Shown here: positions 40,409 through 50,022 of the stretch, one piece after another
Numbering within the stretch: the first letter of the stretch is position 1
Layout: the number at the start of each line of letters is the position of its first letter
NCBI RefSeq assembly: GCF_004799405.1
Contig: NZ_SSMW01000042.1
Coordinates: forward strand, 1 to 64,000
Direction: 5' to 3'
DNA from: Bradyrhizobium sp.
GTDB taxonomy: Bacteria > Pseudomonadota > Alphaproteobacteria > Rhizobiales > Xanthobacteraceae
Length of the DNA: 64,000 nucleotides
The notes under the pieces: generated by a model
Seen by the model: only the letters and a program-made list of their open reading frames with translations
Databases searched by the model: none
What the model was told of the DNA's origin: nothing
Program-made: the position numbers and the translations under genes

Positions 40409-40777
40409 ATGATTCAGATGCAGACCAACCTCGACGTGGCCGACAATTCAGGCGCACGCCGTGTCATGTGCATCAAGGTGCTTGGGGGCTCCAAGCGCCG
40501 CTATGCCACCGTGGGCGACGTTATTGTCGTGTCGATCAAGGAAGCAATTCCACGCGGCAAGGTGAAGAAGGGCGACGTCATGAAGGCCGTGGTGGTGCGG
40601 GTCCGCAAGGACATCCGCCGCCCCGACGGCTCCGTCATCCGCTTCGACCGCAACGCCGCCGTGCTGATCAACAACCAGTCGGAGCCGGTCGGCACCCGCA
40701 TCTTCGGGCCGGTGCCGCGCGAGCTGCGCGCCAAGAACCACATGAAGATCATTTCGCTTGCGCCGGAGGTGCTGTGA
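40409..40777 (+). CDS. rplN: 50S ribosomal protein L14
   Basis: 122 residues. [40 protein letters not shown] and the C-terminal [19 protein letters not shown]. It contacts 16S rRNA in an intersubunit bridge. Its stop overlaps the rplX start by one base. First gene of the canonical spc operon in Escherichia coli; here it simply continues the string. Confidence 0.97.
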   Translation: MIQMQTNLDVADNSGARRVMCIKVLGGSKRRYATVGDVIVVSIKEAIPRGKVKKGDVMKAVVVRVRKDIRRPDGSVIRFDRNAAVLINNQSEPVGTRIFGPVPRELRAKNHMKIISLAPEVL

Positions 40778-41091
40778 TGGCTGCCAAGATCCGCAAGGGC
40801 GACAAGGTCATCGTGCTCAACGGCCGCGACAAGGGCCGCACCGGCGAGGTGTTCGAGGTGCGTCCCGCCGACGGCAAGGCGCTGGTGCGCGGGGTCAATC
40901 TCGTCAAGCGTCACCAGAAGCAGACCCAGGCGCAGGAGGGCGGCATCATCTCGAAGGAGTCGCCGATCCATTTGTCCAACATTGCGTACGTCGGCAAGGA
41001 CGGCAAGCCGACCCGCATAGGTTTCAAGATTCAGGCGGATGGCAAAAAGGTACGCGTCGCCAAACGCTCGGGAGCAGAGATCGATGGCTGA
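40777..41091 (+). CDS. rplX: 50S ribosomal protein L24
   Basis: 104 residues from the ATG at 40777. KOW motif [20 protein letters not shown], then [20 protein letters not shown] and the C-terminal [20 protein letters not shown]. It is an assembly initiator of the 50S. It overlaps rplN by 1 bp and rplE by 8 bp, so the three are tightly coupled. Confidence 0.96.
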   Translation: MAAKIRKGDKVIVLNGRDKGRTGEVFEVRPADGKALVRGVNLVKRHQKQTQAQEGGIISKESPIHLSNIAYVGKDGKPTRIGFKIQADGKKVRVAKRSGAEIDG

Positions 41092-41641
41092 TACCGCATA
41101 CGTTCCGCGTTTACGCGAACAGTTCGACAAGGAAATCCGCGGCAAGCTAACCGAGCAATTCGGCTATGCCAACGTCATGCAGGTGCCGCGGCTGGAGAAG
41201 GTCGTGCTCAACATGGGCGTCGGCGAGGCCGTCAACGACCGCAAGAAGGCGGAACTGGCCGCCGCCGATCTCGGCTTGATCGCGGGCCAGAAGCCGATCG
41301 TGACCTATTCGCGGGTTGCGATCGCGACCTTCAAGCTGCGCGAGAACCAGCCGATCGGCTGCAAGGTCACGCTGCGCAAGACCAAGATGTACGAGTTCAT
41401 CGACCGGCTGATCAACGTGGCGCTGCCGCGCGTGCGGGATTTCCGCGGCCTCAACCCGAAGAGCTTCGACGGCCGCGGCAACTATTCGCTCGGCATCAAG
41501 GAACACATCATTTTCCCCGAGATCGACTTCGACAAGATGGGGGAAACATGGGGCATGGACGTCACGGTTTGCACCACGGCGCAGACCGACGACGAAGCCA
41601 GAGCCTTGTTAACCGCATTCAATTTCCCGTTCCGGCAGTGA
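41084..41641 (+). CDS. rplE: 50S ribosomal protein L5
   Basis: 185 residues from the ATG at 41084 ([20 protein letters not shown]). Conserved [40 protein letters not shown] and [20 protein letters not shown]. It binds 5S rRNA and the P-site tRNA. It starts inside the end of rplX. Confidence 0.96.
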   Translation: MADTAYVPRLREQFDKEIRGKLTEQFGYANVMQVPRLEKVVLNMGVGEAVNDRKKAELAAADLGLIAGQKPIVTYSRVAIATFKLRENQPIGCKVTLRKTKMYEFIDRLINVALPRVRDFRGLNPKSFDGRGNYSLGIKEHIIFPEIDFDKMGETWGMDVTVCTTAQTDDEARALLTAFNFPFRQ

Positions 41642-41685
41642 GACGCCTTTAAAGCCTCTCAAACGCGGAAACCCAGGAGCCAAGC

Positions 41686-41991
41686 ATGGCAAAGAAGAGT
41701 TCGATCGAGAAGAACAACCGTCGCAAGCGGATGACCAAGAACGCGGCGCCCAAGCGCGCCAAGCTCAAGGCCATCATCGCCGACAAGAAGAAGCCGATGG
41801 AAGAGCGGTTCGCCGCGACGCTGAAGCTCGCCGAGCTGCCGCGCAATTCGTCGGCGACCCGGATTCGCAACCGCTGCGAAATCACCGGCCGTCCGCGCTC
41901 GGTCTATCGCAAGAACAAGATGAGCCGCATCGCGATGCGTGAATACGGCTCCAAGGGCCTTATTCCCGGCCTCGTGAAGTCGAGCTGGTAA
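41686..41991 (+). CDS. rpsN: 30S ribosomal protein S14
   Basis: 101 residues, the long zinc-free form: no CxxC pairs are present, only [20 protein letters not shown]. The N-terminus is Lys/Arg-rich ([20 protein letters not shown]). It is part of the 30S head next to S3 and S10. It lies 44 bp after rplE. Confidence 0.96.
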   Translation: MAKKSSIEKNNRRKRMTKNAAPKRAKLKAIIADKKKPMEERFAATLKLAELPRNSSATRIRNRCEITGRPRSVYRKNKMSRIAMREYGSKGLIPGLVKSSW

Positions 41992-42003
41992 GGGGGTCGT
42001 CAG

Positions 42004-42402
42004 ATGTCAACGCACGATCCGATCAGCGATCTCATCACCCGCATCCGCAACGCGCAGATGCGCGCCAAGCCCAAGGTCTCGACCCCGGGCTCGAAGATGC
42101 GCGCCAACGTGCTCGAGGTGCTCAAGACCGAAGGCTACATCCGCGGCTATGCCAGCGTCGAGCATGCCTCGGGGCGCAGCGAGCTTGAGATCGAGTTGAA
42201 GTATTTCGACGGCGAGCCGGTTATTCGCGAGATCGAGCGGGTATCGAAGCCGGGGCGGCGGGTTTACGCCTCGGTGAAGAACCTGCCGCGCGTGAACAAC
42301 GGTCTCGGAATTTCGGTGTTGTCGACCCCGAAGGGAATCATGGCCGACCACGAGGCGCGCGACGCCAATGTGGGCGGCGAAATTCTCTTCACGGTGTTCT
42401 GA
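42004..42402 (+). CDS. rpsH: 30S ribosomal protein S8
   Basis: 132 residues. [20 protein letters not shown] start, [20 protein letters not shown] and the C-terminal GGEILFTVF. It binds the 16S central domain. In Escherichia coli S8 represses the spc operon at rplE; whether the same happens here is not visible. Confidence 0.96.
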   Translation: MSTHDPISDLITRIRNAQMRAKPKVSTPGSKMRANVLEVLKTEGYIRGYASVEHASGRSELEIELKYFDGEPVIREIERVSKPGRRVYASVKNLPRVNNGLGISVLSTPKGIMADHEARDANVGGEILFTVF

Positions 42403-42415
42403 GGAAGGACCAGTC

Positions 42416-42949
42416 ATGTCACGTATTGGCAAGCGGCCTGTGACGATCCCGTCGGGCGTTACCGCGACCGTCGAGGGACAGACCGTCAAGATGAAGGGTC
42501 CGAAGGGCCAGCTTCAGTTTGTCGTGCACGACGATGTCGAAGTGAAGTTCGAGAACGGCGTGGTCAAGGTTGCGCCGCGGGTCGAAACCAACCGCGCCCA
42601 GGCTTTGTACGGCACCGCGCGCGCGCAGGTGGCCAACCTGGTCGCCGGCGTCACCAAGGGTTTCGAGAAGAAACTCGAGATCACCGGCGTCGGTTATCGC
42701 GCCGCGCTGCAGGGCAAGAACCTGCAGCTCGCACTCGGCTACAGCCACGATGTGGTCTACAAGATTCCGGAAGGCATCGCGATCACGGTGCCGAAGCCGA
42801 CCGAGATCGTCATCAACGGCAACGATGTCCAGCGCGTCGGCCAGGTCGCCGCCGAGATCCGCAGCTATCGTCCGCCGGAGCCCTACAAGGGCAAGGGCGT
42901 AAAGTATGCCGATGAATTTATCTTCCGCAAGGAAGGCAAGAAGAAGTAA
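42416..42949 (+). CDS. rplF: 50S ribosomal protein L6
   Basis: 177 residues from the ATG at 42416 ([20 protein letters not shown]) with GAGGAAGGA upstream. Conserved [20 protein letters not shown] and the C-terminal [16 protein letters not shown]. It lies near the sarcin-ricin loop. It is 11 bp before rplR. Confidence 0.96.
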   Translation: MSRIGKRPVTIPSGVTATVEGQTVKMKGPKGQLQFVVHDDVEVKFENGVVKVAPRVETNRAQALYGTARAQVANLVAGVTKGFEKKLEITGVGYRAALQGKNLQLALGYSHDVVYKIPEGIAITVPKPTEIVINGNDVQRVGQVAAEIRSYRPPEPYKGKGVKYADEFIFRKEGKKK

Positions 42950-42960
42950 CGGAGCCGGTC

Positions 42961-43323
42961 ATGTCGAGACTCAAGATTACGAATGCCCGGCGCAAGCAAC
43001 GCGTGAGGCTGTCGTTGCGCCGCACCGCCAGCGGCCGCCCGCGGTTGTCGGTGTTCCGCTCGTCAAAGCACATCTACGCGCAGGTCATCGACGATCTCAA
43101 GGGCGAGACCTTGGCGTCGGCTTCCTCGCTGGAGAAGGCGATGCGCGAGAGCGGCAACACCGGCGCGAATATCGATGCCGCCAAGGCCGTCGGCAAGCTG
43201 CTGGCGGAGCGTGCGGTGAAGAACGGCGTCACGGAAGTGGTGTTCGATCGCGGCGGCTATCTCTATCACGGGCGCGTCAAGGCGCTGGCGGATGCGGCGC
43301 GCGAAAGCGGGCTCAGCTTCTAG
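42961..43323 (+). CDS. rplR: 50S ribosomal protein L18
   Basis: 120 residues. The Arg-rich N-terminus is followed by [40 protein letters not shown] and [19 protein letters not shown]. It binds 5S rRNA together with L5. A 71-bp gap to rpsE follows. Confidence 0.96.
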   Translation: MSRLKITNARRKQRVRLSLRRTASGRPRLSVFRSSKHIYAQVIDDLKGETLASASSLEKAMRESGNTGANIDAAKAVGKLLAERAVKNGVTEVVFDRGGYLYHGRVKALADAARESGLSF

Positions 43324-43394
43324 CGAATTTGGAATTGAACGGACACAAGGGTCAGAGGCGCAAGCTTCAAGTCTTTTAAGGATCGGAAAACACC

Positions 43395-43967
43395 ATGGCA
43401 GGTGAACGCGAACGCGGTGGCGGCCACAGGGGCGGCCGGGAAGAACGCGACAGCGAGTTCGTCGACAAGCTCGTCCACATCAATCGTGTGGCGAAGGTCG
43501 TCAAGGGCGGCAAGCGGTTCGGCTTTGCGGCGCTGGTCGTGATCGGCGACCAGAAGGGCCGGGTCGGGTTCGGCCACGGCAAGGCGCGCGAGGTGCCCGA
43601 GGCCATTCGCAAGGCCACCGAGGCGGCCAAGCGCAATCTGACCCGCGTCGCATTGCGCGAAGGCCGCACGCTGCATCACGACATCGCCGGCCGCCATGGC
43701 GCGGGCCGGGTTTACCTGCGCTCAGCGCCAGCCGGTACCGGCATCATCGCCGGCGGCCCGATGCGCGCGGTGTTCGAGACCCTCGGCATCCAGGACGTGG
43801 TGGCGAAATCGATCGGCTCGTCGAACCCCTACAACATGGTTCGCGCGACGTTCGATGCGTTGAAGCATCAGGATTCGCCGCGTTCGGTGGCGGCGCGCCG
43901 CAACATCAAGGTGTCCACCCTCCAGTCGCGCCGCGTCGGCGGCGATGCCGAAGCGGTGGCGGAATAA
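43395..43967 (+). CDS. rpsE: 30S ribosomal protein S5
   Basis: 190 residues. An Arg/Gly-rich N-terminal tail ([18 protein letters not shown]) is followed by the dsRBD-like [20 protein letters not shown] and then [23 protein letters not shown] sequence. The C-terminal fold includes [20 protein letters not shown]. It acts in translational fidelity and mRNA unwinding. Confidence 0.96.
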   Translation: MAGERERGGGHRGGREERDSEFVDKLVHINRVAKVVKGGKRFGFAALVVIGDQKGRVGFGHGKAREVPEAIRKATEAAKRNLTRVALREGRTLHHDIAGRHGAGRVYLRSAPAGTGIIAGGPMRAVFETLGIQDVVAKSIGSSNPYNMVRATFDALKHQDSPRSVAARRNIKVSTLQSRRVGGDAEAVAE

Positions 43968-44001
43968 ACACGCGCGTGTCGCGCTTTTCGGAGTTATGAC
44001 G

Positions 44002-44196
44002 ATGGCCAAGGCCGCAAAGATGATCAAGGTCGAGCAGACCGGCAGCGCGATCCGCCGCCATCACTCGCAGCGCGCGACGCTGATCGGCCTCAAGCTCAAC
44101 AAGATCGGCCGCGTCACCGAGCTGAAGGACACGCCTGCAATTCGCGGCATGATCGCCAAGGTTCAGCATCTCGTCCGCGTCGTCGGCGAGAAATAA
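44002..44196 (+). CDS. rpmD: 50S ribosomal protein L30
   Basis: 64 residues from the ATG at 44002 (an ATG two codons upstream is possible). [20 protein letters not shown] and [20 protein letters not shown] match L30. It is a small 50S surface protein. A palindromic repeat separates it from rplO. Confidence 0.94.
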   Translation: MAKAAKMIKVEQTGSAIRRHHSQRATLIGLKLNKIGRVTELKDTPAIRGMIAKVQHLVRVVGEK

Positions 44197-44204
44197 ACAG
44201 GATG

Positions 44205-44255
44205 GGAGCATGATCCCGAAAAGCGGGAACCGGTTTTCGGTTTAGATCATGCTCC
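44205..44255. repeat. Rhizobial GGAGCATGATC palindromic repeat between rpmD and rplO
   Basis: Perfect 11-bp arms ggagcatgatc (44205-44215) and gatcatgctcc (44245-44255) enclose cccgaaaagcgggaaccggt and ttcgg-type inner hairpins. I recognise this arm sequence as a widespread Rhizobiales intergenic palindrome. It occupies almost all of the 79-bp gap between rpmD and rplO, within the operon. Confidence 0.75.
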
Positions 44256-44275
44256 AAGGATAAAGGAAGCGTACG

Positions 44276-44773
44276 ATGAAGCTCAGCGATATCGCCGACA
44301 ATGCCGGCTCGCGCAAGAAGCGCATGCGGGTCGGCCGCGGCATCGGTTCCGGCAAGGGCAAGACTGCAGGCCGTGGCGGCAAGGGCCAGACCGCGCGCTC
44401 CGGCGTGCGCATCAAGGGCTTCGAAGGTGGCCAGATGCCGCTGCATCGGCGGCTGCCCAAGCGCGGCTTCAACAACATCTTCCGGCTCGAATTCGCCGAG
44501 ATCAATCTCGACCGCATTCAAGGGGCGATCGACGCCAAAATGCTCGACGCCAAGGGCACCGTCAATGCCGAATCGCTGGTCAAATCCCGCGTTATCAGGC
44601 GTTCGAAGGACGGCGTGCGGCTGCTCGGCCGTGGTGAACTCAAGGCCAAGCTGACGATCGAGGTTCACGGTGCGTCGAAATCCGCCATCGCGGCGGTCGA
44701 AAAGGCGGGCGGCACGGTAAAAATCCTGGCACCGGCCAGGAAGGAAGAAGACGCCGACAAGAAGGCGTCGTAA
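44276..44773 (+). CDS. rplO: 50S ribosomal protein L15
   Basis: 165 residues. [20 protein letters not shown] and the Gly/Arg-rich [35 protein letters not shown], then the C-terminal domain ending [16 protein letters not shown] with a charged tail. It is a late-assembly 50S protein. It is followed by another palindromic element before secY. Confidence 0.96.
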   Translation: MKLSDIADNAGSRKKRMRVGRGIGSGKGKTAGRGGKGQTARSGVRIKGFEGGQMPLHRRLPKRGFNNIFRLEFAEINLDRIQGAIDAKMLDAKGTVNAESLVKSRVIRRSKDGVRLLGRGELKAKLTIEVHGASKSAIAAVEKAGGTVKILAPARKEEDADKKAS

Positions 44774-44779
44774 AATTCC

Positions 44780-44868
44780 GTCATGCCCGGCCTTGTGCAG
44801 GGCATCCGCGTCTTTACCTCTGTTTTGCCTCTAAAAGACGTGGTTGGCCAGGCGATCCCGGCCATGAC
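44780..44868. repeat. Palindromic element between rplO and secY
   Basis: Outer arms gtcatgcccggcc (from 44780) and ggcgatcccggccatgac (ending 44868) form an imperfect inverted repeat. An inner hairpin, tgcccggcc/ggcat-type, lies near the left arm. It is the same family as the element between tuf and rpsJ but less regular. It fills most of the 115-bp gap in front of secY. Confidence 0.6.
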
Positions 44869-44888
44869 GAGTGAAAGGACCGGGACCA

Positions 44889-46220
44889 ATGGTCTCAGCA
44901 GCGGAACAACTGGCGGCAAACCTCAATTTCTCGGCGCTCGGAAAAGCCGAAGAACTGAAGAAGCGCATCTGGTTCACACTGGGTGCGTTGCTTGTTTATC
45001 GGCTGGGCACCTACATCCCGCTGCCCGGAATCGACCCCAACATCTGGGAACAGGTGTTCCGCACCCAGGCCGGCGGCATTCTCGGCATGTTCAACATGTT
45101 CGCCGGCGGCGGCATTCACCGCATGGCGATCTTTGCGCTGAACATCATGCCGTATATTTCGGCATCGATCATCATTCAGCTCCTGACCACGGTGTCGCCG
45201 CAGCTCGAAGCGCTGAAAAAGGAAGGCGAGGCCGGCCGCAAGACGCTGAACCAGTACACCCGCTATCTCACCGTCATCCTGGCCGCGTTCCAGTCCTATG
45301 GCATTGCGGTCGGGCTTGAAGGCGCCGGCAACGTCGTCAGCGATCCCGGCATGTTCTTCCGGATATCGACCGCGATCACGCTGACCGGCGGCACCATGTT
45401 CCTGATGTGGCTCGGCGAGCAAATCACCTCGCGCGGCATCGGCAACGGTATTTCGCTGATCATTCTGTCCGGCATCGTCGCCGAATTGCCTTCCGCGCTC
45501 GCCAGCATGCTGGAACTCGGCCGGCAGGGCGCGCTGTCCACCGGCCTGATCCTGATCGTGATCGTGATGGCGGTCGCGGTGATCGCCTTCATCGTGTTCA
45601 TGGAGCGCGCGCAACGCCGGCTGCTGATCCAGTATCCAAAGCGCCAGGTCGGCAACAAGATGTTCGAGGGCCAGTCCTCGCATCTGCCGCTCAAGCTCAA
45701 CACCTCGGGCGTGATCCCGCCGATCTTTGCGTCGTCATTGCTGTTGCTGCCGACCACGGTTGCGAATTTCAATGCCGGCAGGGGTCCGGAGTGGTTTCAG
45801 TGGATCACCACGCAGCTCGGCCATGGCCGTCCGCTGTTTTTGGTTCTGTATCTGGCGCTGATCGTGTTCTTCGCGTTCTTCTATACCGCAATCGTGTTCA
45901 ACCCGACCGAGACCGCCGACAATCTCAAGAAACATGGCGGCTTCATTCCGGGCATTCGCCCCGGTGAGCGCACGGCCGAATACATCGACTACGTGCTTTC
46001 GCGCATCACGGTGCTGGGCGCGATCTATCTCGCGATCGTGTGCCTGATCCCAGAGATTCTGATTTCCTACGCCTCGGTGCCGTTTTATTTCGGCGGAACG
46101 TCGCTGTTGATCGTCGTCAGCGTGACCATGGATACGGTGGCCCAGGTTCAGGGTTACCTGCTGGCCCATCAGTATGAAGGGCTGATCAGGAAGTCGAAGC
46201 TGAGGGGGCGTCGCCGCTGA
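44889..46220 (+). CDS. secY: Preprotein translocase subunit SecY
   Basis: 443 residues from the ATG at 44889 (AAAGGACC upstream). Ten membrane helices; conserved signatures RLGTYIPLPGIDPNIW, MFNMFAGGGIHRMAIFALNI (plug region), NGISLIILSGIVAELPSA, the cytosolic loop GGFIPGIRPGERTAEYID and the C-terminal HQYEGLIRKSKLRGRRR. It is the channel of the general secretion system; its partner SecE is encoded at 11127. It lies 103 bp before adk. Confidence 0.97.
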   Translation: MVSAAEQLAANLNFSALGKAEELKKRIWFTLGALLVYRLGTYIPLPGIDPNIWEQVFRTQAGGILGMFNMFAGGGIHRMAIFALNIMPYISASIIIQLLTTVSPQLEALKKEGEAGRKTLNQYTRYLTVILAAFQSYGIAVGLEGAGNVVSDPGMFFRISTAITLTGGTMFLMWLGEQITSRGIGNGISLIILSGIVAELPSALASMLELGRQGALSTGLILIVIVMAVAVIAFIVFMERAQRRLLIQYPKRQVGNKMFEGQSSHLPLKLNTSGVIPPIFASSLLLLPTTVANFNAGRGPEWFQWITTQLGHGRPLFLVLYLALIVFFAFFYTAIVFNPTETADNLKKHGGFIPGIRPGERTAEYIDYVLSRITVLGAIYLAIVCLIPEILISYASVPFYFGGTSLLIVVSVTMDTVAQVQGYLLAHQYEGLIRKSKLRGRRR

Positions 46221-46323
46221 CGCCGGATGACGCGTTGCGCTCGGCGCCGATAGCGCTGAGCGGCCGACGGATTTTGAAATGAAGGTGCGCGGTCAAGCGC
46301 ATCGAGCCGGGGGGCGACGACGG

Positions 46324-47202
46324 ATGAGACTGATTCTTCTCGGGCCGCCCGGGGCGGGCAAGGGTACGCAGGCCCAGCGGCTGGTTCAACGATACGGCAT
46401 CATTCAGCTTTCGACCGGCGAAATGCTGCGCGCGGCGGTCGCCGCGCAAACCCCTGTCGGCCTCAAGGCCAAGGATATCATGGCCAGCGGCGGGCTGGTG
46501 CCGGACGAGATCGTGATCGCGATCATTTCCGATCGCCTCGATCAGCCGGACATGGCGAGGGGCTTTATCCTCGACGGTTTTCCCCGCACGGTGCCGCAGG
46601 CAATCGCGCTGGATGACCTCCTGAAGAAGAAGCACATCCGGCTCGATGCGGTGATCGAGCTTCGCGTCAACGAAAGTGCGCTGCTGCAGCGGGTCGAAAG
46701 CCGGGTCGCGGAAATGCGCGCGCGGGGCGAGGAGGTACGCATCGACGACACCCCGGAGGTGCTGGCCAAGCGGCTGGCGAGCTACCGTTCCCTGACCGAG
46801 CCGCTAATTCACTACTATTCGGAACGGCGCAAGCTGCTGACGGTCGACGGCATGATGACCATCGAGCACGTCACGCGGGAGATTAACCGCATCCTGGCCG
46901 CGATCGGGGCTGGTGAAGCCAAGGCGGCCAACAAAACACCCGGCAAAGCGCTCAGAAAGGCAGTTCCGGTCAGGCGACCTGCCAGGGGTTCCAAAACGAC
47001 CGCCAAAAGCCCCTCCAAAACCGGGGGTAAAGGGACTGGTACCTCCAGGAAAGCCGCGAAGGTGTCCGGGAAAGCCGGCAAAACGACCTTTAGAGGGCCG
47101 AAAAGGTCACCCGGCAAGGCCGCTGCGAGCACCAAAGTCAGCGCTGCCGGGAGGGCTCGGAAAGCTGTCAAAAAGGTCACGAAAAAGCGAGCTAAGGCAT
47201 AG
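46324..47202 (+). CDS. adk: Adenylate kinase with a long basic, histone H1-like C-terminal tail
   Basis: 292 residues from the ATG at 46324. Residues 1-195 are a complete short-lid adenylate kinase: P-loop LLGPPGAGKGTQ (6-17), STGEMLRAAV, GFILDGFPRTVPQA (80-93) and RVESRVAEMRARGEEVRIDD in place of the long zinc lid. Residues about 199-292 are an unusual extension rich in Lys, Arg, Ala, Pro, Gly, Ser and Thr with no Asp or Glu after residue 198 (for example KTPGKALRKAV, KAAKVSGKAGK, ARKAVKKVTKKRAKA). Such tails resemble histone H1/AlgP-type nucleic-acid-binding regions. The core interconverts ATP+AMP and 2 ADP; the tail may bind RNA, DNA or the ribosome (inference). The gene sits between secY and rpsM, as is common. 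Confidence 0.92.
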   Translation: MRLILLGPPGAGKGTQAQRLVQRYGIIQLSTGEMLRAAVAAQTPVGLKAKDIMASGGLVPDEIVIAIISDRLDQPDMARGFILDGFPRTVPQAIALDDLLKKKHIRLDAVIELRVNESALLQRVESRVAEMRARGEEVRIDDTPEVLAKRLASYRSLTEPLIHYYSERRKLLTVDGMMTIEHVTREINRILAAIGAGEAKAANKTPGKALRKAVPVRRPARGSKTTAKSPSKTGGKGTGTSRKAAKVSGKAGKTTFRGPKRSPGKAAASTKVSAAGRARKAVKKVTKKRAKA

Positions 47203-47208
47203 AGACGG

Positions 47209-47238
47209 TTGACGAAACCAAGTTGAATCCTTTAATAA
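47209..47238 (+). promoter_or_regulatory. Candidate promoter for rpsM-rpsK-rpoA-rplQ
   Basis: TTGACG (47209-47214), then TTAATA after 17 bp or TAATAA after 18 bp (47232-47238), just behind the adk stop. A small hairpin, tatcc/ggata followed by GTTTTT (47245-47263), lies downstream and could attenuate read-through. Both are weak readings. Confidence 0.35.
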
Positions 47239-47387
47239 GCCCCGTATCCAGTCGGATAGTTTTTCAGACGATGCCGGGCCCCGAGACATCCAAGGGGAAG
47301 GGCGTCGTGTTCGCGTTTGTGAACACCCGCCCGAGATAGTCAAAACACAGCCGGCCCGCGAAGGGATCGGCGACAGGAGAGAAGTCC

Positions 47388-47756
47388 GTGGCCCGTATTG
47401 CCGGCGTGAATATCCCGACCAACAAGCGCGTCCTGATCGCGCTTCAGTACATCCATGGCATCGGCCAGAAGAACGCGGCCGAGATCATGGAGAAGGTCAA
47501 GATTCCTGAAGACCGTCGCGTCAATCAGTTGAGCGATCAGGAAGTGCTGCAAATCCGCGAGGTGATCGACCGCGACTATATGGTCGAAGGCGACCTGCGT
47601 CGCGAGACCGGCATGAACATCAAGCGCCTGATGGACCTCGGCTGCTATCGCGGCCTGCGCCATCGCCGCGGATTGCCGGTGCGCGGTCAGCGCACCCATA
47701 CCAACGCGCGCACGCGCAAGGGGCCGGCCAAGTCGATCGCCGGCAAGAAGAAGTAA
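47388..47756 (+). CDS. rpsM: 30S ribosomal protein S13
   Basis: 122 residues from a GTG start at 47388 with GGAGAG upstream. [39 protein letters not shown] and the basic tail [20 protein letters not shown]. It contacts S19 and the P-site tRNA in the 30S head. The spacing to adk is 185 bp, consistent with a new promoter. Confidence 0.97.
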   Translation: MARIAGVNIPTNKRVLIALQYIHGIGQKNAAEIMEKVKIPEDRRVNQLSDQEVLQIREVIDRDYMVEGDLRRETGMNIKRLMDLGCYRGLRHRRGLPVRGQRTHTNARTRKGPAKSIAGKKK

Positions 47757-47878
47757 GTTTGCGAAGGGCGAACGGGAGGCGGCGAATGGTTCTGTTCGCT
47801 CCTTGCTGTCAGCCACTCGCGTTTCAGGTGTAGCCGCTGGCATTACGGCGGCGTTGAGATCGCAAGAAAGGTTTTGGA

Positions 47879-48268
47879 ATGGGCAAGGATGCCACCCGCG
47901 TACGCCGCCGTGAACGCAAGAACATCGCCTCCGGCGTGGCGCATGTGAATTCGTCGTTCAACAATACGACCATCACCATCACCGACGCGCAGGGCAACAC
48001 CATTGCCTGGTCGTCGGCGGGCACGATGGGCTTCAAGGGTTCGCGCAAATCGACCCCCTACGCCGCGCAGGTTGCCGCCGAAGACGTCTCCAAGAAGGCG
48101 CAGGAACACGGCATGCGCACGCTGGAAGTCGAAGTTGCAGGTCCCGGCTCGGGCCGCGAATCCGCGCTTCGTGCGCTGCAGGCCGCGGGCTTCACCGTCA
48201 CATCGATCCGCGACGTGACCACGATCCCGCATAATGGCTGCCGTCCGCGCAAGCGCCGGCGGGTTTGA
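47879..48268 (+). CDS. rpsK: 30S ribosomal protein S11
   Basis: 129 residues. [40 protein letters not shown] and the C-terminal [17 protein letters not shown] are diagnostic. It is part of the 30S platform at the mRNA exit. There is 122 bp upstream to rpsM and 117 bp downstream to rpoA. No rpsD lies between rpsK and rpoA, which is the normal alphaproteobacterial order. Confidence 0.97.
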   Translation: MGKDATRVRRRERKNIASGVAHVNSSFNNTTITITDAQGNTIAWSSAGTMGFKGSRKSTPYAAQVAAEDVSKKAQEHGMRTLEVEVAGPGSGRESALRALQAAGFTVTSIRDVTTIPHNGCRPRKRRRV

Positions 48269-48385
48269 GTTTCGATATGCGGGCGGCTCTGCCACCTCGC
48301 GATGAGTTTTGAAAGAAGTTTGCAAGGCCGCGGACTGATCCGCGATCTCCAACGCCAGTGATTAGAATCGCAAATCGACTGGCCA

Positions 48386-49417
48386 ATGGGTGAAACAGTG
48401 ACGATCCAGAAAAATTGGCAAGAACTTATTCGGCCGAACAAGCTCCAGATCACGCCGGGCACCGATTCGAACCGGTTCGCGACCCTGGTCGCAGAACCGC
48501 TCGAGCGTGGCTTTGGCCAGACGCTGGGCAACGCGCTGCGCCGCATCCTGTTGTCGTCGCTGCAAGGCGCGGCGGTGCAGTCGGTGCACATCGACGGCGT
48601 GCTGCACGAATTCTCCTCGATCGCGGGCGTTCGCGAGGACGTCACCGACATCGTGCTGAACATCAAGGATATCTCGATCAAGATGCAGGGCGAGGGCCCC
48701 AAGCGCATGGTCGTGAAGAAGCAGGGGCCAGGCGTCGTCACCGCCGGCGACATCCAGACCGTCGGCGATGTCGTGGTGCTCAATCCGGAGCTGCAGATCT
48801 GCACCCTCGACGAGGGCGCGGAAATCCGCATGGAATTCACCGTCGCCGCCGGCAAGGGCTACGTCGCCGCCGAGCGCAACCGCCCCGAGGACGCGCCGAT
48901 CGGCCTGATCCCAGTCGACAGCCTGTTCTCCCCGGTGCGCAAGGTGTCCTACAAGGTCGAGAACACCCGCGAGGGCCAGATCCTCGATTACGACAAGCTG
49001 ACCATGACCATCGAGACCAACGGCGCGATCAGCCCGGACGATGCGGTGGCCTATGCCGCGCGCATCCTGCAGGACCAGCTCAACGTGTTCGTCAACTTCG
49101 AAGAGCCCCGCAAGGAAGTCGCGCAGGAGATCATCCCCGATCTCGCCTTCAACCCGGCGTTCCTCAAGAAGGTCGACGAACTGGAATTGTCGGTGCGTTC
49201 GGCCAACTGTCTCAAGAACGACAACATCGTCTACATCGGCGATCTCGTGCAGAAGTCGGAAGCGGAAATGCTCCGCACCCCGAACTTCGGCCGCAAGTCG
49301 CTGAACGAGATCAAGGAAGTGCTGGCCCAGATGGGGCTGCATCTCGGCATGGAAGTGCCGGGCTGGCCGCCGGAAAATATCGACGAGTTGGCCAAGCGCT
49401 TTGAAGACCACTATTGA
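48386..49417 (+). CDS. rpoA: DNA-directed RNA polymerase subunit alpha
   Basis: 343 residues. The N-terminal dimerisation domain has [20 protein letters not shown] and [20 protein letters not shown]. The C-terminal domain begins at about residue 255, with [20 protein letters not shown] and [20 protein letters not shown], the helices that bind UP elements and activators. It assembles core polymerase with beta and beta'. Confidence 0.98.
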   Translation: MGETVTIQKNWQELIRPNKLQITPGTDSNRFATLVAEPLERGFGQTLGNALRRILLSSLQGAAVQSVHIDGVLHEFSSIAGVREDVTDIVLNIKDISIKMQGEGPKRMVVKKQGPGVVTAGDIQTVGDVVVLNPELQICTLDEGAEIRMEFTVAAGKGYVAAERNRPEDAPIGLIPVDSLFSPVRKVSYKVENTREGQILDYDKLTMTIETNGAISPDDAVAYAARILQDQLNVFVNFEEPRKEVAQEIIPDLAFNPAFLKKVDELELSVRSANCLKNDNIVYIGDLVQKSEAEMLRTPNFGRKSLNEIKEVLAQMGLHLGMEVPGWPPENIDELAKRFEDHY

Positions 49418-49430
49418 TTGACAGTTGTGA

Positions 49431-49464
49431 TGGCCGGGCGTCTTCGCTCCGGCCATTGCATTTT
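49431..49464 (+). terminator. Weak hairpin between rpoA and rplQ
   Basis: TGGCCGG (49431-49437) pairs with CCGGCCA (49449-49455), followed by TTGCATTTT. It could attenuate or process the rpoA-rplQ mRNA; it is too weak to call a full terminator. Confidence 0.35.
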
Positions 49465-49541
49465 GGGCGAACGCAGGCGGCCCACCTGAGCAACGTGTCC
49501 GACGAGCCGTCGCGACAAAACAAGGTTCGAAGGAATATATC

Positions 49542-49958
49542 ATGCGTCACGGCAAGGTTCATCGGAAGCTCAACCGCACCGCCGAACATCGGCGCGCGAT
49601 GTTCGCCAATATGTGCGCGGCGCTGATCAAGCACGAGCAGATCGTCACCACGCTGCCGAAGGCCAAGGAATTGCGCCCGATCGTGGAGAAACTTGTCACG
49701 CTGGGCAAGAAGGGCGGTCTTGCCATGCGCCGGCAGGCGATCAGCGAAATGCGCGATCTCGATCAAACCAGGAAACTGTTCGACGTGCTCGCCGCCCGCT
49801 ACAAGGATCGCCAGGGCGGCTATACCCGCATCATCAAGGCCGGCTTCCGCTACGGCGACAACGCGCCGATGGCGGTGATCGAATTCGTCGACCGCGATGT
49901 CGATGCCAAGGGCCTCGATTCCGGCCCGATGCAGGAAAAGCCCGCGGAAGCCGCGTGA
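49542..49958 (+). CDS. rplQ: 50S ribosomal protein L17
   Basis: 138 residues. [40 protein letters not shown] and [20 protein letters not shown]. It lies at the tunnel exit region. It is the last gene of the ribosomal string, 25 bp before a strong terminator. Confidence 0.97.
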   Translation: MRHGKVHRKLNRTAEHRRAMFANMCAALIKHEQIVTTLPKAKELRPIVEKLVTLGKKGGLAMRRQAISEMRDLDQTRKLFDVLAARYKDRQGGYTRIIKAGFRYGDNAPMAVIEFVDRDVDAKGLDSGPMQEKPAEAA

Positions 49959-49982
49959 CGTTCTTTTAAGGCAACCTAACTC

Positions 49983-50013
49983 GAAGCGGCGCTTTTGCGC
50001 CGCTTCTTTTATT
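49983..50013 (+). terminator. Rho-independent terminator closing the ribosomal gene string
   Basis: Perfect 10-bp stem gaagcggcgc (49983-49992) with gcgccgcttc (49997-50006), TTTT loop, then TTTTATT. It lies just after rplQ and directly before the acyltransferase start. Confidence 0.92.
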
Positions 50014-50022
50014 GGGCGTGGC

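Noticed and set aside
47041..47200. Frameshift or assembly error making the adenylate kinase tail
   Set aside because: The tail stays in frame for over 90 codons with a consistent lack of acidic residues and a Lys/Ala/Pro pattern, unlike a random out-of-frame reading.
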